From NCBI GenBank assembly GCA_016715995.1, contig JADJXF010000008.1, positions 62,001-126,000 of the forward strand: a stretch of 64,000 bases of DNA, read 5' to 3'. Source of the stretch: Flavobacteriales bacterium. Lineage in GTDB: Bacteria; Bacteroidota; Bacteroidia; Flavobacteriales_F; PHOS-HE28. The stretch's first letter is position 1; each line of letters starts with the position of its first letter. The position numbers and the translations under genes are program-made. Positions 16,581 through 26,073 of the stretch are shown one piece after another. The notes below the pieces were generated by a model. That model was given only the letters and a program-made list of their open reading frames with translations. It made no database searches and was not told the DNA's origin.

Positions 16581-17601
16581 CCCTCTTCGCGTAGATGCGT
16601 TCAATGATCTCCACCACCTTGAGGCCCTCGAGGGCGTTGGTGGTGAGCGTTGTGCGGCCCTTCAGCGTGTCCACCACGTTGTCGATGATGAAGCCGTGGT
16701 TGTTGGCGCTGCCCTTGTATGCGCCATAGTCGTTGGCAGGGTTCGTGGGCGCTAGCTCTGGCATGGTGTATCCCTCGATGTGGCAGTGCTCCACCTGGTC
16801 CATGTACTGACCGCCGATCTTCACGCTCCCCTTGGAGCCGATGATGGTCATGCTGCTCTCCAGGTTCCGGTCCCACACAGCCGTGCTGTAATTGAGGCAG
16901 CCCATACCGCCGTTGCGGAAGCGGAAGCTGACGATGCCCGAATCCTCGAATGCCGTAAGCTCGCGGTGGGTGAAATCCGCGAAGCGGCCGTGGATGTCGG
17001 TGATGTCACCGAAGAGCCAGTACAGGATGTCCACGAAGTGGCTGAACTGTGTGAAGAGCGTGCCGCCATCGAGGTCGGCCGTGCCTTTCCAGCTACCGGG
17101 CTTGTAGTACCGGGCATCGCGGTTCCAATAGCAATTCACCTGCACCACTTGGATATCGCCCAGCAGGCCTTGGTCCACCACGCTCTTGATCCACTGGCTC
17201 GGTGGGCTGTATCGGTTCTGCATCACACTGAACACGGTACGATGAACCTGCAGCGCTTTGTACAGGACAGCCTCGCAGCTGGCCTTGGTCAACGCCATGG
17301 GCTTCTCGCAGACCACATGCTTCAGCGCGTCCAATGCTTTGATGCTCTGCGGGGCATGCAGGCCATTGGGCGTGCAGATGTTCACCACCTCGATCTCGGG
17401 CACGCCGGCGAGCATTGCGTCCATATCCGGGAAGAAGGGCGCATCGAAATCCTCCATGCCCACCTCGGCGCGATTGCGATTGTCGCAAAGCGCCACCAAC
17501 TCGCACTCCGGATGCCGACGAATCATGTCCGCGTGCCGCTTGCCGATATGGCCGCAGCCCACCACGGCGAATTTGATCTTCTGGTCGGCGGGCAGGGGCA
17601 T
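16564..17601 (-). CDS. Gfo/Idh/MocA oxidoreductase (WbpB-like)
   Basis: A 345-residue NAD-dependent oxidoreductase. 'FAVVGCGHIGKRHADMIRR' is the Rossmann motif, and 'VCEKPMALTKASCE' holds the EKP signature. 'FTQFSHFVDILYWLFGDI' and 'NCYWNRDARYYKPGSWKGT' match the WbpB group, which oxidises C3 of UDP-GlcNAcA to the 3-keto sugar for transamination by WbpE. Start ATG 17601 is preferred to TTG 17607; it begins 2 bases after the acetyltransferase stop. It is flanked by the WbpD-like and UDP-HexNAc dehydrogenase genes in one transcript. Confidence 0.88.
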   Translation of the reverse strand: MPLPADQKIKFAVVGCGHIGKRHADMIRRHPECELVALCDNRNRAEVGMEDFDAPFFPDMDAMLAGVPEIEVVNICTPNGLHAPQSIKALDALKHVVCEKPMALTKASCEAVLYKALQVHRTVFSVMQNRYSPPSQWIKSVVDQGLLGDIQVVQVNCYWNRDARYYKPGSWKGTADLDGGTLFTQFSHFVDILYWLFGDITDIHGRFADFTHRELTAFEDSGIVSFRFRNGGMGCLNYSTAVWDRNLESSMTIIGSKGSVKIGGQYMDQVEHCHIEGYTMPELAPTNPANDYGAYKGSANNHGFIIDNVVDTLKGRTTLTTNALEGLKVVEIIERIYAKRDEQPV

Positions 17602-17603
17602 GG

Positions 17604-18176
17604 TCAAGCGAGGCGGGTGACACGTCCCTTCTCGAGTCGGTATTGCTGGTTGCTCTCGGGGCAGGTGGCCAGGCCCAACTCATCGAACTTCAATTTGTGG
17701 CCGAATTCACTCATCCAACCGGTCAGGCGGGCCGGGTTTCCCACGACCAAGGCGTAGTCGGGCACCTCCTTGGTCACCACGGCGCCCGCGCCGATGAAGG
17801 CGTAGCGGCCGATGTCGTATCCGCAGACGATGGTGGCGTTGGCCCCTATGGATGCTCCCTTTTTCACGAGCGTGCGAAGGTATTGGTCCCTACGGGCCAC
17901 GGCGCTGCGCGGATTGATGACGTTCGTGAAGACCATGCTGGGCCCAAGGAAGACATCGTCCTCGCACTCCACGCCGGTGTAGATGCTCACGTTGTTCTGC
18001 ACCTTCACGTTGTTGCCCAGTTTCACCTGCGGGCTCACCACCACGTTCTGCCCGATGTTGCAGTTCTCCCCGATCGTGCAACCCGGCATGATGTGCGAGA
18101 AGTGCCAGATGCGCGTGCCCTCACCAATGGAGCAGCCTTCGTCGATGACGGCGGTGGGGTGGGCGGTATAGGGCAT
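17604..18176 (-). CDS. Left-handed beta-helix N-acetyltransferase (WbpD-like)
   Basis: A 190-residue hexapeptide-repeat acyltransferase. Imperfect [LIV]GxxxxI repeats run through residues 10-135 ('SIGEGTRIWHFSHIMPG', 'TIGENCNIGQNVVVSP', 'KLGNNVKVQNNVSIYTG', 'SIGANATIVCG', 'FIGAGAVVTKEV'). The pattern with 'FTNVINPRSAV' fits WbpD, which acetylates the 3-amino group of UDP-GlcNAc(3NH2)A. The start at 18176 lies 14 nt after a TACCTTCG element; a longer frame to 18239 would begin before that element and adds a sequence not typical of the family. First gene of the wbpD-wbpB-dehydrogenase-rfbB-cpsB transcript. Confidence 0.88.
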   Translation of the reverse strand: MPYTAHPTAVIDEGCSIGEGTRIWHFSHIMPGCTIGENCNIGQNVVVSPQVKLGNNVKVQNNVSIYTGVECEDDVFLGPSMVFTNVINPRSAVARRDQYLRTLVKKGASIGANATIVCGYDIGRYAFIGAGAVVTKEVPDYALVVGNPARLTGWMSEFGHKLKFDELGLATCPESNQQYRLEKGRVTRLA

Positions 18177-18190
18177 ATGCGGAAGGGCGG

Positions 18191-18198
18191 CGAAGGTA
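18191..18198 (-). promoter_or_regulatory. -7 element TACCTTCG for the WbpD-like operon
   Basis: Minus-strand TACCTTCG ends 14 nt before the ATG at 18176. It divides the nucleotide-sugar cluster into two transcription blocks. Confidence 0.55.
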
Positions 18199-18265
18199 CC
18201 TAAGCAGGCAGACACACCACCCGGCACAGCAAAGCTCAATACTGAGGCTTCAAGACCTCACCCGC

Positions 18266-19264
<999 letters not shown>

Positions 19265-19269
19265 GGTGC

Positions 19270-20601
19270 TCAGGCGTTGACCTTGGCGGGCATGTTGACG
19301 GGTTGGCGGCCCACGCTGACGTACTGGAAGCCTAGATCCTTCATCTCATCCAGGTCGTACAGGTTGCGGCCGTCGAAGATTACTTTCTCCTTCAGCAGCT
19401 CACCCACGCGCTGGAAGTCCGGCGTGCGGAAGAGCGCCCATTCCGTAGCGATGATGAGCGCGTCGGCGCCCTTGAGGGCCTCGTACTCATTCTTGGCGAA
19501 AGTCACTGTATCGCCCACCAGCTTCTTCACATTGGGCATGGCTTCGGGGTCGAATGCAGTGATGCTGGCGCCAGCCTTCAGAAGCGCATCGATCACGAAC
19601 AGCGCAGGCGCCTCGCGGATATCATCCGTGTCCGGCTTGAAGGCAAGGCCCCACAGGGCGAAGCGCTTGCCGGTGAGATTGCCGTAGTGCGACTTGATCT
19701 TGGGGATGATGGAGGTCTTCTGCTGCTCGTTCACCTCCATCACGGCGTTGATAATCTGGAACTCGTAGCCGACTTCCTTGCCGCTCTTGGCCAGCGCCTG
19801 CACATCCTTGGGGAAGCAACTGCCGCCATAGCCGATGCCAGGGAAGAGGAAGCGCTTGCCGATGCGGCTGTCGGTGCCGATGCCGATGCGCACCTTGTCC
19901 ACGTCAGCGCCTACACGCTCGCAGAAGTTCGCGATCTCGTTCATGAACGTGATCTTGGTGGCGAGGAAGGCGTTGGCGGCGTACTTGGTCAACTCCGCGC
20001 TGCGCTCGTCCATGAAGATGATGGGATTGCCCTGGCGAACGAAGGGCTTGTAGAGGTCCTCCATCACTTTCTGCGCGCGGGCGCTGCTGGTGCCCACGAC
20101 CACGCGATCGGGCTTCAGGAAGTCATCCACGGCGAAGCCTTCGCGCAGGAATTCCGGATTGCTCACCACGTCGAACAGGTCCACCCTGGCGTTCCTGGCC
20201 AATGCGGCATGCACCTTCTCTGAGGTGCCCACGGGCACGGTGCTCTTGTCCACAATCACCTTGTAATCGGTGATGATCTTGCCCAAATCATCAGCTACGC
20301 CCAGCACGTACTTCAGATCGGCGCTGCCGTCCTCGCCCGGAGGTGTGGGAAGAGCCAGGAAGATGATCTGCGCATCCTTGATGGCGCTGGCGAGGTCGGT
20401 GGTGAAAAGAAGGCGGCCCTGACGGATGTTGCGCTCGAAGAGCACATCGAGGTGCGGCTCATAGATGGGCACCTTGCCATCCTTCATCATCTGCACCTTG
20501 TTCGCGTCGATGTCCACGCAGATCACATGGTTGCCGGTCTCGGCGAAGCACGTCCCGGTGACGAGCCCTACGTATCCTGTTCCTACTACTGCGATATTCA
20601 T
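19270..20601 (-). CDS. ugd: UDP-glucose 6-dehydrogenase
   Basis: A 443-residue enzyme oxidising UDP-glucose to UDP-glucuronate. 'AVVGTGYVGLVTGTCFAE' is the Rossmann motif, 'NPEFLREGFAVDDFLKPDR' and the catalytic-Cys motif 'GYGGSCFPKDV' identify Ugd, and 'ALWGLAFKPDTDDIREAP' begins the C-terminal domain. It precedes UXS in the same transcript. A dispersed repeat lies immediately upstream on the same strand: its AACCTTCC end is 7 nt before the ATG, where a -7 element would be expected. Confidence 0.95.
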   Translation of the reverse strand: MNIAVVGTGYVGLVTGTCFAETGNHVICVDIDANKVQMMKDGKVPIYEPHLDVLFERNIRQGRLLFTTDLASAIKDAQIIFLALPTPPGEDGSADLKYVLGVADDLGKIITDYKVIVDKSTVPVGTSEKVHAALARNARVDLFDVVSNPEFLREGFAVDDFLKPDRVVVGTSSARAQKVMEDLYKPFVRQGNPIIFMDERSAELTKYAANAFLATKITFMNEIANFCERVGADVDKVRIGIGTDSRIGKRFLFPGIGYGGSCFPKDVQALAKSGKEVGYEFQIINAVMEVNEQQKTSIIPKIKSHYGNLTGKRFALWGLAFKPDTDDIREAPALFVIDALLKAGASITAFDPEAMPNVKKLVGDTVTFAKNEYEALKGADALIIATEWALFRTPDFQRVGELLKEKVIFDGRNLYDLDEMKDLGFQYVSVGRQPVNMPAKVNA

Positions 20602-20608
20602 CCTCTGT

Positions 20609-20650
20609 GGAAGGTTGGGGGGTGAAGGTTGAGCGAGTTGAGGGTTGAGT
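20609..20650. repeat. Dispersed GGTTGAAGGTTGAGGG-type repeat, locus B (upstream of ugd)
   Basis: On the plus strand the region reads GGAAGGTTGGGG, GTGAAGGTTGAG, GAGTTGAGGGTTGAGT. These are the units seen upstream of fabD and inside rsgA. Read toward ugd on the minus strand, it ends in AACCTTCC 7 nt before the start codon, the same arrangement as at fabD. Confidence 0.7.
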
Positions 20651-20683
20651 GCGGGCTGACGGCCAGCTGCCCCTGTCTCCTGC

Positions 20684-21838
20684 TTACTGGTTCTTGATGA
20701 AGAATGACTTGACGGCTGCGGTGATGTGCTCCAACTGCACCTCGTCGAGTTCGGTGCTCATGGGCAGAGAGAGCACTTCATGGGTGATGGATTCAGTAAC
20801 GGGCAGTGATCCCTCGGCGAAACGGGCCGTTTTGTACGCGTTCTGCAGGTGGCAGGGTACAGGGTAGTAAATCATGGCCGGAATCCCCTTCCCCTCCAAG
20901 TGTTTCCGGAGGGCTTCGCGCTTACCGCCCGACACTTTCAGGGTGTATTGATGGAAGACATGCGTGCTGTTCGGGCTGCGCTCGGGAACGGTGAGTTCGG
21001 CTATACCAGCGAAGGCCCTGTCATAGACGGCAGCGGCGGTGTTGCGCGCGGCGGCGTATTCGTCCAGGTGCCGCAGCTTGATCCGCAGCACGGCGGCCTG
21101 CAAGCTGTCCAAGCGGCTGTTCACGCCCACCACCTCGTGGTAGTAGCGTACGTCGCTGCCGTGGTTGCACACGCGGCGTAATTTGCTGGCCAGTTCATCA
21201 TCGTTGGTGAACAGCGCCCCGCCGTCGCCATAGCAGCCCAGGTTCTTGCTAGGGAAGAAACTCGTGGTGCCGATATGCCCAATGGTGCCGGCTTTCTTCT
21301 TTGAGCCGTCGCGGAACGCGTAGTCGCTTCCGATCGCCTGGCAGTTATCCTCGATCACATAGAGGCCATGCTCCTTGGCGATGGCCATGATCGGCTCCAT
21401 GTCGGCGCTCTGCCCGAAGAGGTGCACCGGCACGATGGCCTTGGTCTTCGGTGTGAGCTTCCGCTTGATGTCGGCCGGGTCGATGTTGAAGGTGCCGGGC
21501 AATACATCGGCGAAGACCGGAGTGAGCCCAAGCAAGCCGATCACCTCCACGGTGGCCACGAAGGTGAACGAAGCGGTGATCACCTCATCGCCCGGCTTCA
21601 GGCCCAGCGCCATCATCGCGATCTGGAGCGCGTCGGTGCCGTTCGCGCAGCCGATGGCATGCTTCGCGCCGAGGTACGTGGCCAGCTCCTTCTCGAACTC
21701 CTTCACCTCTGGGCCATTGATGAATGCCGCGCTCTCGATCACCCGGCGCTGCGCGGCATCCACCTCTTCCTTGATCCTGAGGTATTGGCCGACCAGGTCG
21801 ACCATCTGGATGGGCTTCATGCGCGTTGGGGTCTCCAT
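20684..21838 (-). CDS. DegT/DnrJ/EryC1 aminotransferase (WbpE-like)
   Basis: A 384-residue PLP-dependent sugar aminotransferase. 'GTDALQIAMMALGLKPGDEV' is the cofactor phosphate loop, 'VPVHLFGQSADM' a family motif, and the PLP Lys is in 'TSFFPSKNLGCYGDGGA'. In the cluster context it would transaminate the 3-keto group made by the WbpB-like enzyme, before acetylation by the WbpD-like enzyme. The start at 21838 (METPTRMKPIQ...) lies 29 nt after a TATCTTCG element; ATG 21820 is an alternative. The open frame to 21946 runs across that element and is unlikely. It is the first gene of the upstream block; a repeat-containing gap separates it from ugd. Confidence 0.9.
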   Translation of the reverse strand: METPTRMKPIQMVDLVGQYLRIKEEVDAAQRRVIESAAFINGPEVKEFEKELATYLGAKHAIGCANGTDALQIAMMALGLKPGDEVITASFTFVATVEVIGLLGLTPVFADVLPGTFNIDPADIKRKLTPKTKAIVPVHLFGQSADMEPIMAIAKEHGLYVIEDNCQAIGSDYAFRDGSKKKAGTIGHIGTTSFFPSKNLGCYGDGGALFTNDDELASKLRRVCNHGSDVRYYHEVVGVNSRLDSLQAAVLRIKLRHLDEYAAARNTAAAVYDRAFAGIAELTVPERSPNSTHVFHQYTLKVSGGKREALRKHLEGKGIPAMIYYPVPCHLQNAYKTARFAEGSLPVTESITHEVLSLPMSTELDEVQLEHITAAVKSFFIKNQ

Positions 21839-21867
21839 GAGCGGAACGGCTTGCGGAAAGGCGGCGG

Positions 21868-21875
21868 CGAAGATA
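21868..21875 (-). promoter_or_regulatory. -7 element TATCTTCG for the WbpE-like gene
   Basis: Minus-strand TATCTTCG ends 29 nt before the ATG at 21838 and argues against the longer open frame. Confidence 0.55.
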
Positions 21876-21931
21876 GCCAGCCGCCGCGCGGGGCGGGCAA
21901 TTCCAACAAGGCCACCGCGTTCCGACAGGGT

Positions 21932-21939
21932 TACTTTCG
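21932..21939 (+). promoter_or_regulatory. -7 element TACTTTCG for the outer-membrane protein gene
   Basis: TACTTTCG ends only 5 nt before the ATG at 21945, so the transcript is probably leaderless. Confidence 0.55.
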
Positions 21940-21944
21940 CGGCC

Positions 21945-22694
21945 ATGCGCTTCGCCTTCTTCCTGCTGGCTCTTGTCCCGTTGGGGGTCAGTGCTCAACG
22001 TGCGCAGGGCATCCGCGACACCACCATCGCCCTCGTGGCGGTGCAGGCCAGCTACGCCCATCAATGGCCGGGGGGCGACCTCGCCAGCCGGTTCGGCGAC
22101 AACAGCAACATTGGCTTGGGCGCTTACCGGAAGTTCCGGAGCAACTGGCTCGTGGGTGCCGAGGGCAGCTTCCTCTTCGGCAATCAGGTGAAGGAGCCGG
22201 GCATCCTGCGCAACGTCATCAACAGCTCCGGTCAGGTGGTGGACAAGGACGGTGAGATGGCCGACGTCTTCCTGTACGAGCGCGGCTGGACGGCCTTGGC
22301 GTTCGTAGGGCGGCTGCTGCCTGTGATTGGGCCGAACCCCAACAGCGGCTTCGTGATCAAACTGGGTGGTGGCTACATGCGCCACAAGGTGCGCGTGCAG
22401 ACCCAGCAGAACATCGTGCCGCAGCTCGAAGGGGAATACCTCGATGGATACGACCGCCTCACCGCCGGACCGGCATTGTTGGGCTACCTCGGTTACCACC
22501 ACTTCGGCAATCGGCGGCTCGTGAACTTCCACATCGGCGTGGAACTCATGATGGGCTTCACGGAGCCGTTGCGTGCCTTCAACTTCGATACCGAGCAGTA
22601 TAACCTCGGTGGGCGCACCGATCTGCTCACCGGTTTGCGTGTGGGCTGGAGCCTGCCCATCTACCGTCGCCACGACGACCGCTTCCATTACTGA
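21945..22694 (+). CDS. Predicted outer-membrane beta-barrel protein
   Basis: A 249-residue exported protein. Residues 1-17 form a signal peptide ('MRFAFFLLALVPLGVSAQ'). The mature part alternates polar and hydrophobic residues with repeated Gly/aromatic strands ('NIGLGAYRKFRSNWLVGAEG', 'IKLGGGYMRHKV', 'NFHIGVELMMGF', 'LLTGLRVGWSLPIY'), consistent with an 8- to 10-stranded barrel. No specific family recognised. The start at 21945 is set by the signal peptide and by the -7 element just upstream, although the frame stays open far upstream. The Kdo transferase gene follows one base after its stop, so they are probably co-transcribed. Confidence 0.8.
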   Translation: MRFAFFLLALVPLGVSAQRAQGIRDTTIALVAVQASYAHQWPGGDLASRFGDNSNIGLGAYRKFRSNWLVGAEGSFLFGNQVKEPGILRNVINSSGQVVDKDGEMADVFLYERGWTALAFVGRLLPVIGPNPNSGFVIKLGGGYMRHKVRVQTQQNIVPQLEGEYLDGYDRLTAGPALLGYLGYHHFGNRRLVNFHIGVELMMGFTEPLRAFNFDTEQYNLGGRTDLLTGLRVGWSLPIYRRHDDRFHY

Positions 22695-22695
22695 G

Positions 22696-23985
22696 ATGCC
22701 GCTGCTCTACGACCTGGGCCTCGGCTTCTACCACCTCGGCATTCGCCTCGCGGCACCGTTCAACACCAAGGCCAAGGCCTGGGTGGAGGGAAGGAGCGGC
22801 ATGTGGTCCAGGATCGAAGCGAAACGCGAAGCCTTGCGCGGCTGCTTGTGGATGCATTGCGCGAGCGTTGGGGAGTTCGAGCAGGGCCGTCCGGTGCTGG
22901 AGGCTTTGAAGGGCCGCTGGCCTGATCTTCCGGTGCTGGTCACGTATTTCAGTCCTAGCGGCATGCAGGCGCACAAGGAGTCGGCGCTTGTCACGCATGC
23001 GGATTTCCTGCCCGCAGATGGCCGTCGCAACGCCAAGAAGCTATTGGACCTGTTGCAGCCAAGGGCAGTGCTCTGGGTACGATACGAGTTCTGGCACCAC
23101 TGGCTGCGCGCGATCAGCGAACGGCGCATTCCCCTCTACCTCGTCTCGGCCATTTTCCGTCGGGAGCATCCCTTCTTCCGGTGGTACGGCGCAACGCATC
23201 GCGCCATGCTGCGATTCTTCACCCGCATCTTCGTTCAGGACGATGCATCGCGCGAACTCCTCGCCTCCATCGGCATCACCAACGTCACCGTGAGCGGCGA
23301 CACACGCTTCGACCGCGTGGAGGCGATCGCGCGCGAAGGCGAACGGCTGCCCATCGGACTGGCCTTCCATCGTGCCATGGACGCTCCGGTGTTGATTGCC
23401 GGCAGCACCTGGCCTGCGGACGAGGACCTCATCGTTGAAGCGCTCCGCGACCTGCCAAACGCACCGCGATTGGTGCTCGTGCCGCATGAGCCAATACCCG
23501 CCGCGCTCGATAGAGCCGCCCGTCGGATGCCGCGCCCTGTTGAGCGTTGGAGCCATCTTGAAAAACGCCTGGACGACGAATCATCAATTCAAGAATCCGG
23601 ACCGCCCGACGAGGACCCTTTGTTCGCGCGGACCTTGCTTGTGGATCGCATGGGGATACTGGCGCGGCTCTACCAGCATGCTGACATCGCATACGTGGGC
23701 GGCGGTTTCGGTGATGGCATTCACAGCCTGCTCGAGGCGGCGGCGTGGGGCAGGCCGGTCATCTTCGGACCGCATCACCGGAAATTCGCGGAGGCTGCGG
23801 GGCTCATTGAAGCCGGAGGCGGCTTCGAGGTGCGCGATGCCGGGCAGCTGCGCGCCGTGATCGCGCGCTTGATGAACGTCCGACTTGCGCGCGAAGCCGC
23901 CTCGCTGGCCGCCCTGGGCTATGTGCGCGAACGCATCGGAGCCACGGATCGCATCGCTACGATGATCAGCCTCAATCCCCGCTGA
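22696..23985 (+). CDS. waaA: 3-deoxy-D-manno-octulosonic acid transferase
   Basis: A 429-residue glycosyltransferase (KdtA/WaaA) transferring Kdo from CMP-Kdo to lipid A precursor on the cytoplasmic face of the inner membrane. An N-terminal hydrophobic anchor is followed by 'MHCASVGEFEQGRPVLEAL', holding the catalytic Glu of the family. 'VSGDTRFDRV', 'AGSTWPADE' and the donor-site region 'YVGGGFGDGIHSLLEAAAWG' identify it. Start ATG 22696 is one base after the previous stop. It converges with the next gene: its TGA stop abuts the opposing TGA stop in the palindrome TGATCA. Confidence 0.94.
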   Translation: MPLLYDLGLGFYHLGIRLAAPFNTKAKAWVEGRSGMWSRIEAKREALRGCLWMHCASVGEFEQGRPVLEALKGRWPDLPVLVTYFSPSGMQAHKESALVTHADFLPADGRRNAKKLLDLLQPRAVLWVRYEFWHHWLRAISERRIPLYLVSAIFRREHPFFRWYGATHRAMLRFFTRIFVQDDASRELLASIGITNVTVSGDTRFDRVEAIAREGERLPIGLAFHRAMDAPVLIAGSTWPADEDLIVEALRDLPNAPRLVLVPHEPIPAALDRAARRMPRPVERWSHLEKRLDDESSIQESGPPDEDPLFARTLLVDRMGILARLYQHADIAYVGGGFGDGIHSLLEAAAWGRPVIFGPHHRKFAEAAGLIEAGGGFEVRDAGQLRAVIARLMNVRLAREAASLAALGYVRERIGATDRIATMISLNPR

Positions 23986-25638
23986 TCACTTCTTCACCTC
24001 TTTGATGAAGTCCAGCCGAACGGGCAGGTACTCCACCTCGATCGCCGAGTTGGTGCCGAAGGCAACATACTCGTCTGTGCCGGTCCGGGTGAGCTCCCAG
24101 CCTGCGATGAGTCCATCCTTGCCGTCGTTGCGAAGCACCGGCTTGGTGCGGAAGACGCCCTTTTCATCGAAGTACACATACACGGTGTACCCGCCGGACC
24201 CCTGCTTCGGCGTGATCTTGCCGCCCGACTTGCGCAGCTCGGCTGCGCCATCGGTATCCGTGAGGAAGACGTGGAGCTGATCATTGAATACGACCGGGAA
24301 TGCCCGCCCTATGACAGGCTCGGTGGTAGTCGCCCATCGGCGGAACAAGGTGGTCCAGGTCACCTGCCCATCCTTGCCAATGCTGCGCGCCTGCACCGGG
24401 CCGTGGTAGTAGCGCTGATAGAGCTTCGCTGTCTCGGGGTTCACGTAAACCGCAGCGAAGGACACCTCGTTGACGATGAAGTAACCACCGTCCTTCCTAG
24501 GAATCAGCCCGATGACATCGGTTGTGGAATGCAGCCGCTTCTGTTCCTTCTTTCCGCTCTTGGCATCGTCTTCCGTCTTGTTCTCCTCCACACCTGTCAC
24601 CTCTTCCGCTTCCAGATCCACGCCATCGGCGAACGGGTATAGCATCGGCTGGCTGAGACCGGTTTCGCTTGTATCCACCCAGGCCAGGAAGTTGCCCAGC
24701 TTACGCCCCGCATTGGCATAGATGCCGGCGTAGGCCAGCCCCTTTCCAATCGGCTGGAGAAGCCCCCCCGTGGGATAGTAACCCGCATCCATGCTGAAGG
24801 CCACGCGCGACATGTCGTCCGCATCGATTCGATGCAGGACCACTTCGTAATCCTGCGCGCCTCCGCCTGGTGCGCCTTCCTTGTACCGGTACTTGATCAC
24901 CAGATAGGCGGTGCCAGCGCTGTCCACCGCTGCGCTGAGCACGTCGCTGCGGTCGCTGCCGCCGCTCACACGCAGGATATGCTGCCAGGTCACCCTCATC
25001 TCCCGATCAACCATGGCCAGCAGGTAGTAGGCTTCATCGTCACTGGCGCTGCGCAGCTCTGGGCTGTGGATCAACAGGTGGGAGGAATCGGCGGCAATCA
25101 CGGTGGACCACCGCTCACGGGTGGCATTGCCGGCTTTTGCATAGAGCGCCTGCCGCTCCTTCACCTCCACCGGGAAAGCGCAGAGACGATCGAAGGCGGG
25201 TGGCTGCCGGGTGAGGTTCGGATCGATGTGCTGATAGTAGAGGGCCACCTCCTCGCGGCCGCCGGTTCGCGCAATCAGTGTTGGCTTGCGGTTGATCACC
25301 ACCAGGTCCTCCAGCAGAAGCCGTTCTTTGCCACGTCGCTCGAGCAGTGGCTCCAGGCTGCGCTCGTAGGTGAGCCGCTCCCGGTCGTATGCATCAAGTC
25401 GCGGGCTCTGCTTGGTGAATGCGCGTGCGTCGAAATCGGGACTGCGGAAAACGAGGTAAGAGGTGGCGCTGCTGCGCACCGCACGGTAGGGCGTCATGGA
25501 GGCCTCCGGTTTGTGCTTCTCGGCCATGCGGGCCTTCACCTTCACCTTGTCAGCGGACTTGGAGGGCGGCTGCGCGCAGATGGTCGTAGCCGGTGTGGCC
25601 AGCGCGATGAGAAGCAGAGGGCGGATGCAACGAATCAT
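23986..25638 (-). CDS. Secreted protein of unknown function (550 aa)
   Basis: An exported 550-residue protein. A signal peptide (about residues 1-22, 'IRPLLLIALATPATTICAQ') is followed by a Lys-rich linker ('SADKVKVKARMAEKHK'). The rest is beta-rich with repeated short strands and many Asp/Gly turns ('YLVIKYRYKEGAPGGG', 'VVLHRIDADDM', 'YVYFDEKGVF'), suggesting a propeller- or sandwich-like fold. I recognise no enzymatic motif and no sorting domain. The start at 25638 fits both the signal peptide and a TACATTCG element 21 nt upstream; an in-frame ATG at 25680 lies before that element. Confidence 0.75.
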   Translation of the reverse strand: MIRCIRPLLLIALATPATTICAQPPSKSADKVKVKARMAEKHKPEASMTPYRAVRSSATSYLVFRSPDFDARAFTKQSPRLDAYDRERLTYERSLEPLLERRGKERLLLEDLVVINRKPTLIARTGGREEVALYYQHIDPNLTRQPPAFDRLCAFPVEVKERQALYAKAGNATRERWSTVIAADSSHLLIHSPELRSASDDEAYYLLAMVDREMRVTWQHILRVSGGSDRSDVLSAAVDSAGTAYLVIKYRYKEGAPGGGAQDYEVVLHRIDADDMSRVAFSMDAGYYPTGGLLQPIGKGLAYAGIYANAGRKLGNFLAWVDTSETGLSQPMLYPFADGVDLEAEEVTGVEENKTEDDAKSGKKEQKRLHSTTDVIGLIPRKDGGYFIVNEVSFAAVYVNPETAKLYQRYYHGPVQARSIGKDGQVTWTTLFRRWATTTEPVIGRAFPVVFNDQLHVFLTDTDGAAELRKSGGKITPKQGSGGYTVYVYFDEKGVFRTKPVLRNDGKDGLIAGWELTRTGTDEYVAFGTNSAIEVEYLPVRLDFIKEVKK

Positions 25639-25659
25639 GCAATCAGGTTTCAGGGGACG

Positions 25660-25667
25660 CGAATGTA
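25660..25667 (-). promoter_or_regulatory. -7 element TACATTCG for the 550-aa secreted protein gene
   Basis: Minus-strand TACATTCG ends 21 nt before the ATG at 25638 and excludes the upstream ATG at 25680. Confidence 0.55.
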
Positions 25668-25707
25668 ACGGCGCCCGCATAGCGAAGACGATGCCAGATA
25701 CCTGCGC

Positions 25708-26073
25708 TCAGCGCAGCTTCGGGTTCTGCTGGTGCCGGTCCGCATCGCGCGCGGTCTTGGCCGCCATGCGCCGGTCCCAGGCCTGCTGAAGGTCGATGCC
25801 CGTCTGATTGGCAAGACAGAGGACCACGAAGAGGACATCGGCCATCTCCTCGCCCAAGTCCACGCCCTTGTCGCTTTCCTTCTCGCTCTGCTCCCCGTAG
25901 CGCCGGGCCATGATGCGGGCCACCTCCCCTACCTCTTCCGTGAGCATGGCCATGTTGGTGAGCGGGTCAAAGTAGCGGAGGCCCGTGGTCTGGATCCAAT
26001 GGTCCACGGCCTGTGCCAGTATGTGAAGGGGAAGTTTGCTTCCTATATGAATTCCCGTACTTTCGGTTGCCAT
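25708..26073 (-). CDS. MazG-like nucleotide pyrophosphohydrolase
   Basis: A 121-residue all-alpha NTP pyrophosphohydrolase. The metal-binding pattern is 'MLTEEVGEVARIMARRYGEQ' (ExxE) followed by 'GEEMADVLFVVLCLANQTG' (ExxD). Small single-domain MazG-type proteins hydrolyse non-canonical or excess NTPs to NMP and PPi. The start at 26073 gives a normal N-terminus; the frame extends to 26130 with sequence unlike the family. Its start codon overlaps the start codon of the divergent gene at 26072 within the tetranucleotide CATG. A weak -7-like GACCTTTG (26092-26099, minus strand) lies 18 nt upstream, inside the divergent coding region. Confidence 0.9.
   Translation of the reverse strand: MATESTGIHIGSKLPLHILAQAVDHWIQTTGLRYFDPLTNMAMLTEEVGEVARIMARRYGEQSEKESDKGVDLGEEMADVLFVVLCLANQTGIDLQQAWDRRMAAKTARDADRHQQNPKLR
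26058..26065 (+). promoter_or_regulatory. -7 element TACTTTCG for the gene at 26072
   Basis: TACTTTCG ends 6 nt before the ATG at 26072. It lies inside the 5' part of the mazG-like coding region on the other strand. Confidence 0.5.

Noticed and set aside
21375..21944. A 190-residue N-terminal extension of the outer-membrane protein at 21945
   Set aside because: It lies opposite the aminotransferase gene and is followed by a proper signal peptide and a -7 element at the internal ATG.
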